A stretch of DNA of 64,000 nt, taken from Pseudomonas sp. MPC6. Its GTDB lineage: Bacteria > Pseudomonadota > Gammaproteobacteria > Pseudomonadales > Pseudomonadaceae. The translations under genes were made by a program, and so were the position numbers. Shown here piece after piece: positions 47,911-57,249 of the stretch (positions are counted from its first letter, which is position 1; each line of letters opens with the position of its first letter). Location of the stretch: the NCBI RefSeq assembly GCF_006094435.1, contig NZ_CP034783.1, positions 5,731,001 to 5,795,000 of the forward strand, given 5' to 3'. The notes below the pieces were generated by a model that worked only from the letters and a program-made list of their open reading frames with translations, did no database searches and had not been told where the DNA came from.

Positions 47911-49779
47911 TTAAATCCACAACTTCTTGAAGTCACGACCGCCGAAGATCAGGTTGACCATCGCGCGAGTCACCAAGATGGCCGTGAACATTGAGGTAAA
48001 GATCCCGAGGGACATGGTCACTGCGAAGCCCTTCACCGGGCCTGTGCCCATGGCGAAGAGAATCCCGCCGACCAGCAACGTGGTCAGGTTGGAGTCGAGA
48101 ATCGCGGTGAAAGCCCGGCCGAAGCCTTCGTTGATTGCCCGTTGCACGGACATGCCCGCCGCGATCTCTTCACGAATCCGCGAGAAGATCAGCACGTTGG
48201 CGTCGACCGCCATACCCATGGTCAAGACGATACCGGCAATACCCGGCAGGGTCAGCGTGGCACCCAGCAGCGACATCAAGGCCAGCAGCAACACCATGTT
48301 CACCGCCAGCGCGACGGTGGCAATGATGCCGAAGAAGCGGTAGATGGCGATGATGAACAGCGAGACGAACAGCATGCCCCACAGCGAGGCATCGACACCC
48401 TTGACGATGTTGTCGGCACCCAGGCTCGGGCCAATGGTGCGCTCTTCAGCGAAGTACATCGGCGCCGCCAGACCACCGGCACGCAGCAGCAGCGCCAGCT
48501 CGGACGACTCGCCCTGGCCGTTCAGGCCGGTGATACGGAATTGAGCACCCAGCGGCGACTGGATGGTCGCCAGGCTGATGATCTTCTTCTCTTCTTTGAA
48601 CGTCTGAACCGGCACGTCTTTCTCGACGCCGTTGACCATTTTCTTGACGTAAGTGGTGACCGGACGCTGCTCGATGAAGATCACCGCCATGCTGCGACCG
48701 ACGTTGCTGCGAGTCGCACGATTCATCAGCTCGCCACCGTGGCCATCCAGGCGGATGTTCACTTCCGGCGTGCCTTGCTCGCCGAAACCAGCCTTGGCGT
48801 CGGTCACCTGGTCACCGGTGATGATCAGGCCACGCTCGATCTGCGCCGGCGGACGATTGCCTTCGCGGAACTCGAAGGACTCGGAAGTGGCTTTCGAAGC
48901 ACCCGGCTCGGCGGCCAGGCGGAACTCGAGGTTGGCCGTCTTGCCAAGGATACGCTTGGCTTCTGCGGTGTCCTGCACACCCGGCAGCTCAACCACGATG
49001 CGGTTGGCGCCCTGGCGCTGAACGATAGGTTCGGCCACACCCAGCTCGTTGACGCGGTTACGGACCGTGGTCAAGTTCTGCTTGATGGAGTATTCGCGGA
49101 TTTCCGCCAGCTTGGCCGGGGTCATCGCCAGACGCAGCACCGGCTGGCCATTGAGGTCGGCCGGAACAATGTCGAAATCGTTGAAGTTCTTGCGAATCAG
49201 GGTGCGGGCTTGCTCGCGAGCGGCTTCATCGGTGAAGCCCAGCTGAATGGCACCTTCGAATTGCGGCAGGCTGCGATAGCGCAGTTTCTCTTTACGCAAC
49301 AGGCTCTTGACGTCGCCTTCGTAGACTTTCAGGCGTGCATCGAGGGCTTTGTCCATGTCCACTTCCAGCAGGAAGTGCACACCACCGGACAAGTCCAGAC
49401 CCAGCTTCATCGGGTGCGCGCCAAAGCTGCGCAGCCATTGCGGGGTGGTTTGCGCCAGGTTCAGTGCAACGACGTAGTCATCACCCAATGCCTTGCGCAC
49501 GACGTCCTTGGCCGGCAGCTGGTCTTCAGCCTTGGTCAGGCGCAGCAGACCGCCCTTCCCGCTTTCCGCCAGCGTGGCCGCCTTGACGTTGATCCCGGAT
49601 TCCTTGAGCGCGGCGCTCACGCGATCCAGATCAGCCTGAGTGACCTGCAGCGAAGTGCTTGCACCGCTGATCTGAATAGCCGGGTCATCAGGGTATAAAT
49701 TGGGAGCGGAATACACCAGACCGATCGCCAGCACCGCCAGGATCAGAATGTATTTCCACAGAGGGTATTTGTTCAGCAT
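47911..49779 (-). CDS. secD: Protein translocase subunit SecD
   Basis: The larger partner of SecF. The 622-residue protein has an N-terminal membrane helix (WKYILILAVLAIGLVYSAP), the large periplasmic P1 head, LGLDLSGGVHFLLEVDMDKA (about residues 127-146), and five C-terminal membrane helices with GIVLTMGMAVDANVLIFSRI (about 515-534). ATG at 49779 is used; a GTG codon directly before it is in frame. It lies downstream of yajC in the usual yajC-secD-secF order. Confidence 0.97.
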   Translation of the reverse strand: MLNKYPLWKYILILAVLAIGLVYSAPNLYPDDPAIQISGASTSLQVTQADLDRVSAALKESGINVKAATLAESGKGGLLRLTKAEDQLPAKDVVRKALGDDYVVALNLAQTTPQWLRSFGAHPMKLGLDLSGGVHFLLEVDMDKALDARLKVYEGDVKSLLRKEKLRYRSLPQFEGAIQLGFTDEAAREQARTLIRKNFNDFDIVPADLNGQPVLRLAMTPAKLAEIREYSIKQNLTTVRNRVNELGVAEPIVQRQGANRIVVELPGVQDTAEAKRILGKTANLEFRLAAEPGASKATSESFEFREGNRPPAQIERGLIITGDQVTDAKAGFGEQGTPEVNIRLDGHGGELMNRATRSNVGRSMAVIFIEQRPVTTYVKKMVNGVEKDVPVQTFKEEKKIISLATIQSPLGAQFRITGLNGQGESSELALLLRAGGLAAPMYFAEERTIGPSLGADNIVKGVDASLWGMLFVSLFIIAIYRFFGIIATVALAVNMVLLLALMSLLGATLTLPGIAGIVLTMGMAVDANVLIFSRIREEIAAGMSVQRAINEGFGRAFTAILDSNLTTLLVGGILFAMGTGPVKGFAVTMSLGIFTSMFTAILVTRAMVNLIFGGRDFKKLWI

Positions 49780-49842
49780 CACGCCGCCCGCTTATGACGC
49801 GGGGCGCCTTGCGCGCCCCGTCGATTGAGTAGAAGTTGAAAC

Positions 49843-50178
49843 TTAGATCGCTTTGAGCGTGCCTTTTGGCAGCGTGGCGGCGATGGCGCCTTTCTGGAAT
49901 TTCATTTCGACGGTGTCGGAAACTTCCAGAACCACGAAATCGTCGGCCACTTTGGTGATCTTGCCGGCGATACCACCGGTGGTCACCACTTCGTCGCCTT
50001 TTTGCAGGCTACCGAGCAGGTTTTTCTGTTCTTTGGCGCGCTTGGCCTGTGGACGCCAGATCATCAGGTAGAAGATGACCAGGAAACCGACCAGGAAAAT
50101 CCACTCAAAGCCGCCGCCCATTGGGCCTGCAGCAGGTGCAGCAGCGTCAGCCATGGCGTTAGAGATAAAAAAGCTCAT
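49843..50178 (-). CDS. yajC: Preprotein translocase subunit YajC
   Basis: A small membrane partner of SecDF, 111 residues. It has an Ala/Pro-rich start, one transmembrane helix (about residues 27-42, WIFLVGFLVIFYLMIW), then RPQAKRAKEQKNLLGSLQKG and the cytoplasmic beta domain (GDEVVTTGGIAGKI). It sits between tgt and secD, the conserved arrangement. Confidence 0.96.
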   Translation of the reverse strand: MSFFISNAMADAAAPAAGPMGGGFEWIFLVGFLVIFYLMIWRPQAKRAKEQKNLLGSLQKGDEVVTTGGIAGKITKVADDFVVLEVSDTVEMKFQKGAIAATLPKGTLKAI

Positions 50179-50221
50179 TTAGCACTCCAGTTGCAAATGT
50201 TGAATCTTGGGGTCAGAAAAC

Positions 50222-52407
<2,186 letters not shown>

Positions 52408-52473
52408 GATGGGGTTCGTCTAGCAGGGCCGCAAAGTCTAGCGGAAACCTCAAAAATTTTCCATGAAACCTGA

Positions 52474-52502
52474 TTGACCAACGGTAATCTCATCTCTATA
52501 CT
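52474..52502 (+). promoter_or_regulatory. sigma70 promoter of tRNA-Leu
   Basis: TTGACC (52474-52479) and TATACT (52497-52502) are 17 bases apart, followed by a GC-rich discriminator (TCGCCGCC) typical of stringently controlled stable RNA genes. The tRNA begins 13 bases after the -10. Confidence 0.88.
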
Positions 52503-52515
52503 TCGCCGCCATTGA

Positions 52516-52600
52516 GCCCTGATGGCGGAATTGGTAGACGCGGCGGATTCAAAATCCGTTTTCGCAAGAAGTGGGAGTTCGAGTCTCCCTCGGGGCACCA
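52516..52600 (+). tRNA. tRNA-Leu (anticodon CAA)
   Basis: An 85-base class II tRNA. The acceptor stem GCCCTGA pairs with TCGGGGC, followed by the discriminator A and an encoded CCA. The D region contains TGGCGGAATTGGTAGACG; the anticodon arm is GCGGA-TTCAAAA-TCCGT with CAA at positions 34-36, reading UUG. A long variable arm (TTTCGCAAGAAG region) and the T arm GGGAGTTCGAGTCTCCC complete it. Confidence 0.97.
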
Positions 52601-52609
52601 AAATTAAGA

Positions 52610-52638
52610 AAGGTCTTGCTTTGCAAGGCCTTTTTTTT
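52610..52638 (+). terminator. Rho-independent terminator of tRNA-Leu
   Basis: AAGGTCTTGC pairs with GCAAGGCCTT (one G-T pair) and eight T residues follow. Confidence 0.92.
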
Positions 52639-52670
52639 CGCCCGCGAAAAAGCACCTGACACCCCGCCGA

Positions 52671-52695
52671 CCTGTAGGAGCCGGCTTGCTGGCGA
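52671..52695. repeat. Single diverged REP copy
   Basis: cctgtaggagccggcttgct resembles one arm of the REP pairs elsewhere in the window; no inverse partner is present. Confidence 0.6.
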
Positions 52696-52758
52696 TGCTT
52701 TTGATCCTGCTCTTCCACACCACCCGCACCGCTGGAACATTTCACAAGGATTCCCCCC

Positions 52759-53088
52759 ATGGAATTGCTGCTGGAAACCGTTGCCCTGTTCGCCCTCAAG
52801 CTTGCTTATGAGACGGAAGATTCGAGTCCGATCCTGCGGGATGATTTGGTGATGAGTGATTATGAGCGGGAGGTTTTTGGGTTGTTGGTGCGTCGGGGGG
52901 ATGTTGAGGCGATTCAGACGAAAGTGGATGAATGCTTGAGTCTGGCACTGAATGCCATCGGCGGCATTGAGACAGTCTTGGGACGCGAGCTGAATAGATT
53001 GGCGTCAGATTTCAGCTCTGTTAAAACGATTGAGCAGCTCGATTCACCGCTGATCGCGCTCAAGGATTACCTGAAAGATATTCAGTAA
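52759..53088 (+). CDS. Hypothetical protein, 109 aa
   Basis: No recognised family. The product is acidic and helical: an N-terminal hydrophobic helix (ELLLETVALFALKLAYE), then DYEREVFGLLVRRGDVEAIQ and a C-terminal helix ending LIALKDYLKDIQ. The ATG has AAGGA nine bases upstream, and a small terminator follows the stop. Codon choice becomes visibly less GC-biased along the gene. It is the first gene after tRNA-Leu, at the edge of the AT-rich patch, so it may be part of the accessory segment. A role as an immunity-type protein is possible but unsupported. Confidence 0.6.
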   Translation: MELLLETVALFALKLAYETEDSSPILRDDLVMSDYEREVFGLLVRRGDVEAIQTKVDECLSLALNAIGGIETVLGRELNRLASDFSSVKTIEQLDSPLIALKDYLKDIQ

Positions 53089-53095
53089 ATGACGG

Positions 53096-53116
53096 CCTCG
53101 GGGCCTCGAGGTTTTT
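53096..53116 (+). terminator. Small rho-independent terminator
   Basis: CCTCG-GGGCCT-CGAGG followed by TTTTT, eight bases after the stop of the 109-residue gene. Confidence 0.7.
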
Positions 53117-53156
53117 CGTCAAGAAAGGAGAAAAATTTATTTCATTTGATTAATAT

Positions 53157-53363
53157 TTACCCCCCCTTTTCTATTAATAAGTAGTGAATACAGAATGATA
53201 TATAAACAGAGCATTGCCCGCTCACAGTTTTTTCTTTTGATTCATGCCTAGATTTTCTACATTCATAACAGAGACCGATTTTAATCCGTCTTGTTCCTGC
53301 TTCGCTGAGTGCGCCGCAGCATCTGCATTTTCTTGCTATTGGCTTAAATTTTCCACGAGCCAT
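53157..53363 (-). CDS. Small zinc-finger-like hypothetical protein, 68 aa
   Basis: In an AT-rich stretch, a short frame encodes MARGKFKPIARKCRCCGAL and, 14 residues later, GLCYECRKSRHESKEK: two cysteine pairs that could bind one zinc ion. The second half (VYISFCIHYLLIEKGG) looks like read-through of noncoding DNA. No clear ribosome site is seen. It may be a decayed remnant with a still recognisable zinc knuckle. Confidence 0.35.
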   Translation of the reverse strand: MARGKFKPIARKCRCCGALSEAGTRRIKIGLCYECRKSRHESKEKTVSGQCSVYISFCIHYLLIEKGG

Positions 53364-53468
53364 CAGCCCGCCCCCTTTCCTCATGTATAACTTGTCACTA
53401 ATTCCTTACGGTTGGTGGTCTATGCAAAACCCGCCCAAGGGGAAGGTGCCTCCAATTACGCCTTAGAA

Positions 53469-53834
53469 TCAAACGACAAAAAGCCAATAGATAAACGCCG
53501 CAAATAATGAAATGCCACTAATAACCCATGGCACCAACAACTTTCGTTTTAGGTGGGCCGGGAGATTCAACAACTCATCTTTTTCTATGAGGCCACGTTT
53601 TTCACAGAGCCGAGGAATCAAAAACATTAGTGCCATTGCACAATTCCGGATGAGCAGCCCCATCAAACCTGCATGGGAAAGCACCTTGCGATTACTCGCT
53701 ACAAACTTACTTTTATTCAGGTAACTTTCTACCAACTCAGTAAAAAGATATGAAGACAAAAGAACCCAGCACGCTGATACTACTCCAAGAAAAAGTATCG
53801 ATATTACGATGACCGCCAGCGCAACATTACTCAC
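53469..53834 (-). CDS. Membrane protein, probable immunity protein of the adjacent effector relic
   Basis: The 121-residue product has three likely membrane segments: ALAVIVISILFLGVVSACWVL near the start, LIRNCAMALMFLIPRL in the middle (about residues 61-76) and VISGISLFAAFIYWLFVV at the C-terminus. The GTG start at 53834 overlaps the TGA of the effector reading frame upstream (CAGTGAGT), so the two would have been translated together. An integral membrane protein coded directly after a glycine-zipper, presumably membrane-acting effector is the normal arrangement for immunity. The frame is intact although the effector is broken. AT-rich composition sets it apart from core genes. Confidence 0.6.
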   Translation of the reverse strand: MSNVALAVIVISILFLGVVSACWVLLSSYLFTELVESYLNKSKFVASNRKVLSHAGLMGLLIRNCAMALMFLIPRLCEKRGLIEKDELLNLPAHLKRKLLVPWVISGISLFAAFIYWLFVV

Positions 53835-54286
53835 TGTGGTAAGAGCTCATAAATAAGTTCTCCACCCGACTCTCCTATTTTTCCACCTATCTCACCTCCA
53901 TAATAGCCGCCGGTGACGGTGCCTAAAGCCACAGCGCATCCTAACATCGCCATACCGCCTCCGACGGATCCACCCACAGTTCCGAGGGCAAGACTTCCAG
54001 TGAATTTGCCACCTTCAACATATTTAGCTTTTCTGCACTGTATTTCGCGCCCGGTGGTACACGAGGCCTAGATGACCATTAATGCTAAATGGACTTCAAT
54101 GGCCTTCTTCATGTAGAACGCTTCTTCGGCCGTACAGGTCGGTGTCGAATCATCACCGACAATTATTAACTCGCCCGGCAGCACAACTGTATTGATAACA
54201 TGTGCATTCAACACATCAAATTTTGACATTGAGTTTTTGCCAAGCTGCAATGCTGGCTGTAGCGGAAGTGCCTTGGTGAGTGCCAA
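53831..54286 (-). pseudogene. Decayed type VI effector: N-terminal piece, amber codon, glycine-zipper C-terminus
   Basis: One continuous frame reads MSKFDVLNAH, VVLPGELIIVGDDSTP and CTAEEAFYMKKAIEVHLAL, then an in-frame TAG at 54070-54068, then ASCTTGREIQCRKAKYVEGG and a glycine-zipper region (LGTVGGSVGGGMAML and VTGGYYGGEIGGKIG) to the TGA at 53831. From memory of the family, intact relatives are several hundred residues long, so the middle seems deleted at about the TAG. The beginning is also lost: the frame enters from a fused hcp fragment and has no ribosome site of its own. A membrane-acting toxin is inferred from the zipper. Only about 150 codons remain. Confidence 0.65.
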
Positions 54287-54380
54287 AGCTGTATCCGGTA
54301 ATTTCTATCCAGTCCTTGTGTTGCTCATCAAGCGCTTCACCTGGAATTCCTTCGATTTTGATAAAAGCATCAAACGCCAT
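54216..54380 (-). pseudogene. Truncated hcp (type VI secretion tube protein), first ~43 codons only
   Basis: ATG at 54380, with GAGGAG seven bases upstream, opens MAFDAFIKIEGIPGEALD, EQHKDWIEITGYSFGTHQ and GTSATAS, the well-known N-terminus of Hcp proteins (normally about 160-170 residues). Directly after SATAS homology stops: eleven unrelated codons and a TGA follow at 54216. In another frame the same bases encode the effector start (LQLGKNSMSKFD), so a deletion has joined the hcp start to the interior of a downstream effector gene near 54250-54265. The short frame has 54 codons. Confidence 0.75.
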
Positions 54381-54505
54381 GCGACCACTCCTCGGCAGTA
54401 GTTTGTTTCATAAAATTTTTCACGAGGAAATGTACAACTTCTGAAAGGGTCAATCGCTCATCCAGATATCGTTAAATTCAAGATTCAGACCTTTCCTATT
54501 GTGTA

Positions 54506-54685
54506 TTGACTGGCGGATGTAGGACGCCTCCTACGCCCGCGAAGGACACCGACCGCCACGCCTGGGCTGCGCATTATTTGACGGCGATGAGGAAGGCGGT
54601 GGTGGATGATGCGGTGAAGGTGTTGACGCGGGGTCGGGCGTCGACAGTGACACCTCAGAGGACGGCGGCTGCGTCTGAAGAGTAG
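54506..54685 (+). other. Unidentified short coding-like frame
   Basis: A 59-codon frame (possible TTG start) with strongly Pseudomonas-like codons in its second part encodes DRHAWAAHYLTAMRKAVVDD and, after that, AVKVLTRGRASTVTP and TAAASEE before TAG. No ribosome site is seen. It looks like the 3' end of a displaced gene at the edge of the AT-rich patch. The region from 54381 to 54505 is AT-rich with no recognised feature. Confidence 0.3.
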
Positions 54686-54757
54686 ATTTTGAAGAATGGG
54701 CAGCGGGTTGCTTGGGATGATCGCAGGGCTTTCATATTGATGTTGGCTGGTCTGGCG

Positions 54758-54786
54758 CTTTCGCTGGCAAGCCAGCTCCTACAGGG
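54758..54786. repeat. Single REP copy
   Basis: ctttcgctggcaagccagct, continuing cctacaggg, without an inverse partner nearby. Confidence 0.75.
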
Positions 54787-54807
54787 GTTGAGGTGAGCTG
54801 ACTGGTG

Positions 54808-54837
54808 GTGTTAGCCCCGATTTTTTGGGGCTAACAC
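54808..54837 (-). terminator. Strong hairpin after the PH-domain gene
   Basis: GTGTTAGCCCC and GGGGCTAACAC pair around GATTTTTT. The minus strand lacks a T-run after the stem, so termination is likely but not certain. Confidence 0.6.
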
Positions 54838-54847
54838 ATCATTCGGT

Positions 54848-55216
54848 TCACAGCACGTGTTGGGAAATCAGCTTCGATATTTCTACCATCGATGTCCTGC
54901 CGGTGAATTCGAATTTCACTTTCCCCAGCGACGAAAAATAGATCTCCAGCTCGGAATCCAGATCGAACGTCCCCGAGGTTTCCACCGAGTAGGCCACGAT
55001 GTTTTTGTACGGCAACGAGGTGAAGTCTTTCTTGCTGCCGGTGAGGCCCTGTACGTTGACGGCGATGATGCGTTTGTTGGTAAACACTACGCCGTCGCGC
55101 ATGGACTTGTACGAATCGATGACCTGTTCGCCATCAAGCAATAGGGCGGAAACGCGTTCGGCGTATTCTTCGTTTTGCTTGAGCTTGAAGAATCCCTTGT
55201 TGTTGAAATCAATCAT
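54848..55216 (-). CDS. Bacterial PH-domain protein (bPH_1-like)
   Basis: The 122-residue product has one pleckstrin-homology-like domain of the YvbH/DUF1696 kind: SALLLDGEQVIDSYKSMRDG (about residues 23-42), VVFTNKRIIAVNVQGLTG (about 43-60), SLPYKNIVAYSVETSG (about 67-82) and a C-terminal strand with GKVKFEF. Such proteins lack signal peptides; their ligand is unknown. It is a single gene, with a hairpin 11 bases after the stop. Confidence 0.85.
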   Translation of the reverse strand: MIDFNNKGFFKLKQNEEYAERVSALLLDGEQVIDSYKSMRDGVVFTNKRIIAVNVQGLTGSKKDFTSLPYKNIVAYSVETSGTFDLDSELEIYFSSLGKVKFEFTGRTSMVEISKLISQHVL

Positions 55217-55267
55217 TTGCCGCTCCTGGTTTTAAATGCACTTCAACGCTTAAAGACGCCTCAACGG

Positions 55268-55732
55268 CTACTCAATCTGAATCGGCCCCTTGGTCCCGGC
55301 AGCGCTGTCCATCCAGTAGTCTTCATTCTGCAGTCGCCGATCGCCCTGGATGGTGAAGAGGAGCTTGCCCTGGCGAAACTGCAGCGTGCCGTCGGTGCGT
55401 TTGGCATTCACCCGTTTGCCGTTGACCCAGACCTGTTCTTTGGCATCGATGCGGATGGTGGCAACGGTCGCGCCTGCATCGCTCTTGGCTACCCACTGCC
55501 CGGCATAAGGGGTCTGGCCGGGGGCCTGGGTGGTTGCGCTGTCCGCGGCGGGGTTGGTGAAGCCGGCCTTGGCGTTTTCCGCCTTGGTCTTGTGGATATC
55601 GCAGCCTTGGGTTTCGCTGACCTGGGTGCAGCCGGATTGTTCGAGTTGCTGGCGGTATTTTTCGTTGATGGCGTACGCCGGGGACTGGGTCGCGATCAAG
55701 ATGGCCAGCGCCGGCAGGATGAGTCTATTCAT
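55268..55732 (-). CDS. Secreted hypothetical protein, 153 aa
   Basis: The ATG at 55732 (preceded by GGAG-like GGGGGC) gives a signal peptide NRLILPALAILIATQSPAYA. The mature protein begins INEKYRQQLEQSGCTQVSE and has two cysteines close together (about residues 35 and 43) that could form a disulfide, then a Gly/Pro/Thr linker and a beta-rich C-terminal domain (YAGQWVAKSDAGATVATIRI, VWVNGKRVNAKRTDGTLQF). No family was recognised. An in-frame start 11 codons upstream is less likely because it precedes the signal. Confidence 0.65.
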   Translation of the reverse strand: MNRLILPALAILIATQSPAYAINEKYRQQLEQSGCTQVSETQGCDIHKTKAENAKAGFTNPAADSATTQAPGQTPYAGQWVAKSDAGATVATIRIDAKEQVWVNGKRVNAKRTDGTLQFRQGKLLFTIQGDRRLQNEDYWMDSAAGTKGPIQIE

Positions 55733-55883
55733 GGGGGCTCCTTTGCGATCTCTATCGAACGGCATCGCACATTCACTGTAGCTGGCTGATTACGTCCTTC
55801 ACTACCCGCGCCAGGACAGCAGCACCTGTGGATAACTCTACCAGCACTGTGGCACGCCTTGCTCATCCGGACCAGGCATGACT

Positions 55884-56243
55884 TCACGCCGTCGGCTTAT
55901 CCGACTCGTCCTGCCCCGCCGCCCGCACTGCAATCTCAATCGCCCGAACGCTGATCGCCGCAAATATCGCTGTCATCAGCACCCCGTTGAACCCCAGAAA
56001 AATCGCCAGAACCCGCGAAACGCCAAGTTTCGGCACGAGTTCTCCATAACCAATGGTCAAACCGGTCACGAAGCCGAAATAGATGCCGTCAAAAGGATCC
56101 CATCCCTCCAGGTGGCTGATGATGAGGCCGATCAGCACGATCAGAAAAAGCAGTATGGAAAAGATCGGCCAGACAACGCGAAAGTAGAATCCGACGGCTT
56201 TGTAGAATTCTCGACGGACGTGCGATGCATGAGTGGGCTTCAT
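55884..56243 (-). CDS. Two-transmembrane potassium channel (Ion_trans_2 type)
   Basis: The 119-residue protein contains a first membrane helix (VWPIFSILLFLIVLIGLII), a pore loop with the selectivity filter GLTIGYGELVP (TxGYG, about residue 71) and a second helix (VLAIFLGFNGVLMTAIFAAISV). There is no cytoplasmic RCK domain, so it is a minimal channel expected to form tetramers. ATG at 56243 gives MKPTHASHVRREFYK; a start 17 codons upstream adds an unusual basic tail. Its regulation and ion are not shown by sequence beyond the K+ signature. Confidence 0.82.
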   Translation of the reverse strand: MKPTHASHVRREFYKAVGFYFRVVWPIFSILLFLIVLIGLIISHLEGWDPFDGIYFGFVTGLTIGYGELVPKLGVSRVLAIFLGFNGVLMTAIFAAISVRAIEIAVRAAGQDESDKPTA

Positions 56244-56772
56244 GTCATGGGCTTCCTGAGGTTTGCCTGGGCGGCGGGCGTATTGACCCTCCATCAGCTT
56301 CGCACAGGCGCTGGAAACTGGTGGCCAACTGATCCACTCCCCCTCCCGTCTTGATCACATCCTTGATGCGACCCTTGAATTCCCCCCCTCCCATGACGTC
56401 GGCCAGTCGTCGCGGTGCCTCAGCAGCGGGTTTGGCTTGGTTCAAACTTGATTCGCGATAGTGCTGCACATGGCGCCCTGCCCCTTCAGGGACGACGCCT
56501 CGGGCCGCATTCTTCTAGACTCAATAGAAGGTCGTGGAAAGAACCGGGCACGTCGCTTTGGTGCAGATGAATTGAAAGCCCCGTGGCAAGCTGATTTATG
56601 CCCTTTTGAGGTGCGGCAAAGACCGCGCCGGGCACAACAAGATGCCCGCTCAGGGTGCCCTGGCCACCGGCCTGACAATGCCACGATACCGTGACGTGGT
56701 GTGAATGCCGCAGCCGACACTTTCGGACGACCGACAACCGCCTGGTTTGTCCGTGACCGTGAGGATTGCTGA
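56244..56772. other. Intergenic region between the channel gene and fdsG
   Basis: About 530 bases without a convincing gene. A minus-strand frame (56469-56245, with KGRIKDVIKTGGGVDQLATS) has no ribosome site and no recognised family. The fds promoter and any regulator site must lie in the last part, but I see no clear consensus; the usual LysR-type regulator gene fdsR is not adjacent. Confidence 0.5.
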
Positions 56773-57249
56773 ATGCCTGATGAGACGTTGCACCTGCCGA
56801 TGGTCAACAGCCTGTTGGAGCGCCACAAGGGCACTCCCGGCGCACTGTTGCCCATCCTTCATGATATTCAGGAACGCATCGGTTATATCCCCGATGCGGC
56901 TATCCCCGAAATTGCCCACGCGTTGAACCAGAGTCAGGCCGAGGTTCGCGGGGTGATCAGTTTTTACCATGATTTTCGTACCGCGCCGCCGGCCCGCCAT
57001 ATCCTGCGGCTGTGCCGGGCCGAGTCCTGCAAGAGTCGTGGCGCCGAGCAGTTGGCCGCCCAGTTGCGCGAGCGTCTGCAACTGGACGATCACGGCAGCA
57101 GCGCCGACGGCAGCATCAGTTTGCGTCCGGTGTATTGCCTGGGTGCCTGCGCCTGTTCGCCCGCGCTGGAGCTGGATGGCCGGGTGCATGCGCGGCTCAG
57201 TGCCGAGCGCCTGGATGCCTTGCTTGACGCTTGCCGGGAGGAAGCATGA
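56773..57249 (+). CDS. fdsG: NAD-dependent formate dehydrogenase gamma subunit (NuoE-like)
   Basis: FdsG carries a [2Fe-2S] cluster in the soluble formate dehydrogenase that oxidises formate to CO2 and reduces NAD+. The 158-residue product is a NuoE-like thioredoxin-fold protein: LLPILHDIQERIGYIPDAAI (about residues 24-43), then the cluster cysteines in LCRAESCKSRGA (about 81 and 86) and YCLGACACSPAL (about 122 and 126). It is first in the operon and overlaps fdsB by four bases (ATGA). Confidence 0.94.
   Translation: MPDETLHLPMVNSLLERHKGTPGALLPILHDIQERIGYIPDAAIPEIAHALNQSQAEVRGVISFYHDFRTAPPARHILRLCRAESCKSRGAEQLAAQLRERLQLDDHGSSADGSISLRPVYCLGACACSPALELDGRVHARLSAERLDALLDACREEA

Noticed and set aside
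53092..53116. Possible attachment site: CCTCGGGGC also occurs at the 3' end of tRNA-Leu
   Set aside because: Only nine bases match, the match ends before the CCA end, and the same bases form the terminator hairpin of the preceding gene, so chance explains it.
53422..53466. Short plus-strand frame rich in proline and lysine (MQNPPKGKVPPITP) as a secreted effector fragment
   Set aside because: Only 14 codons, no ribosome site, and no family pattern; too little to call.
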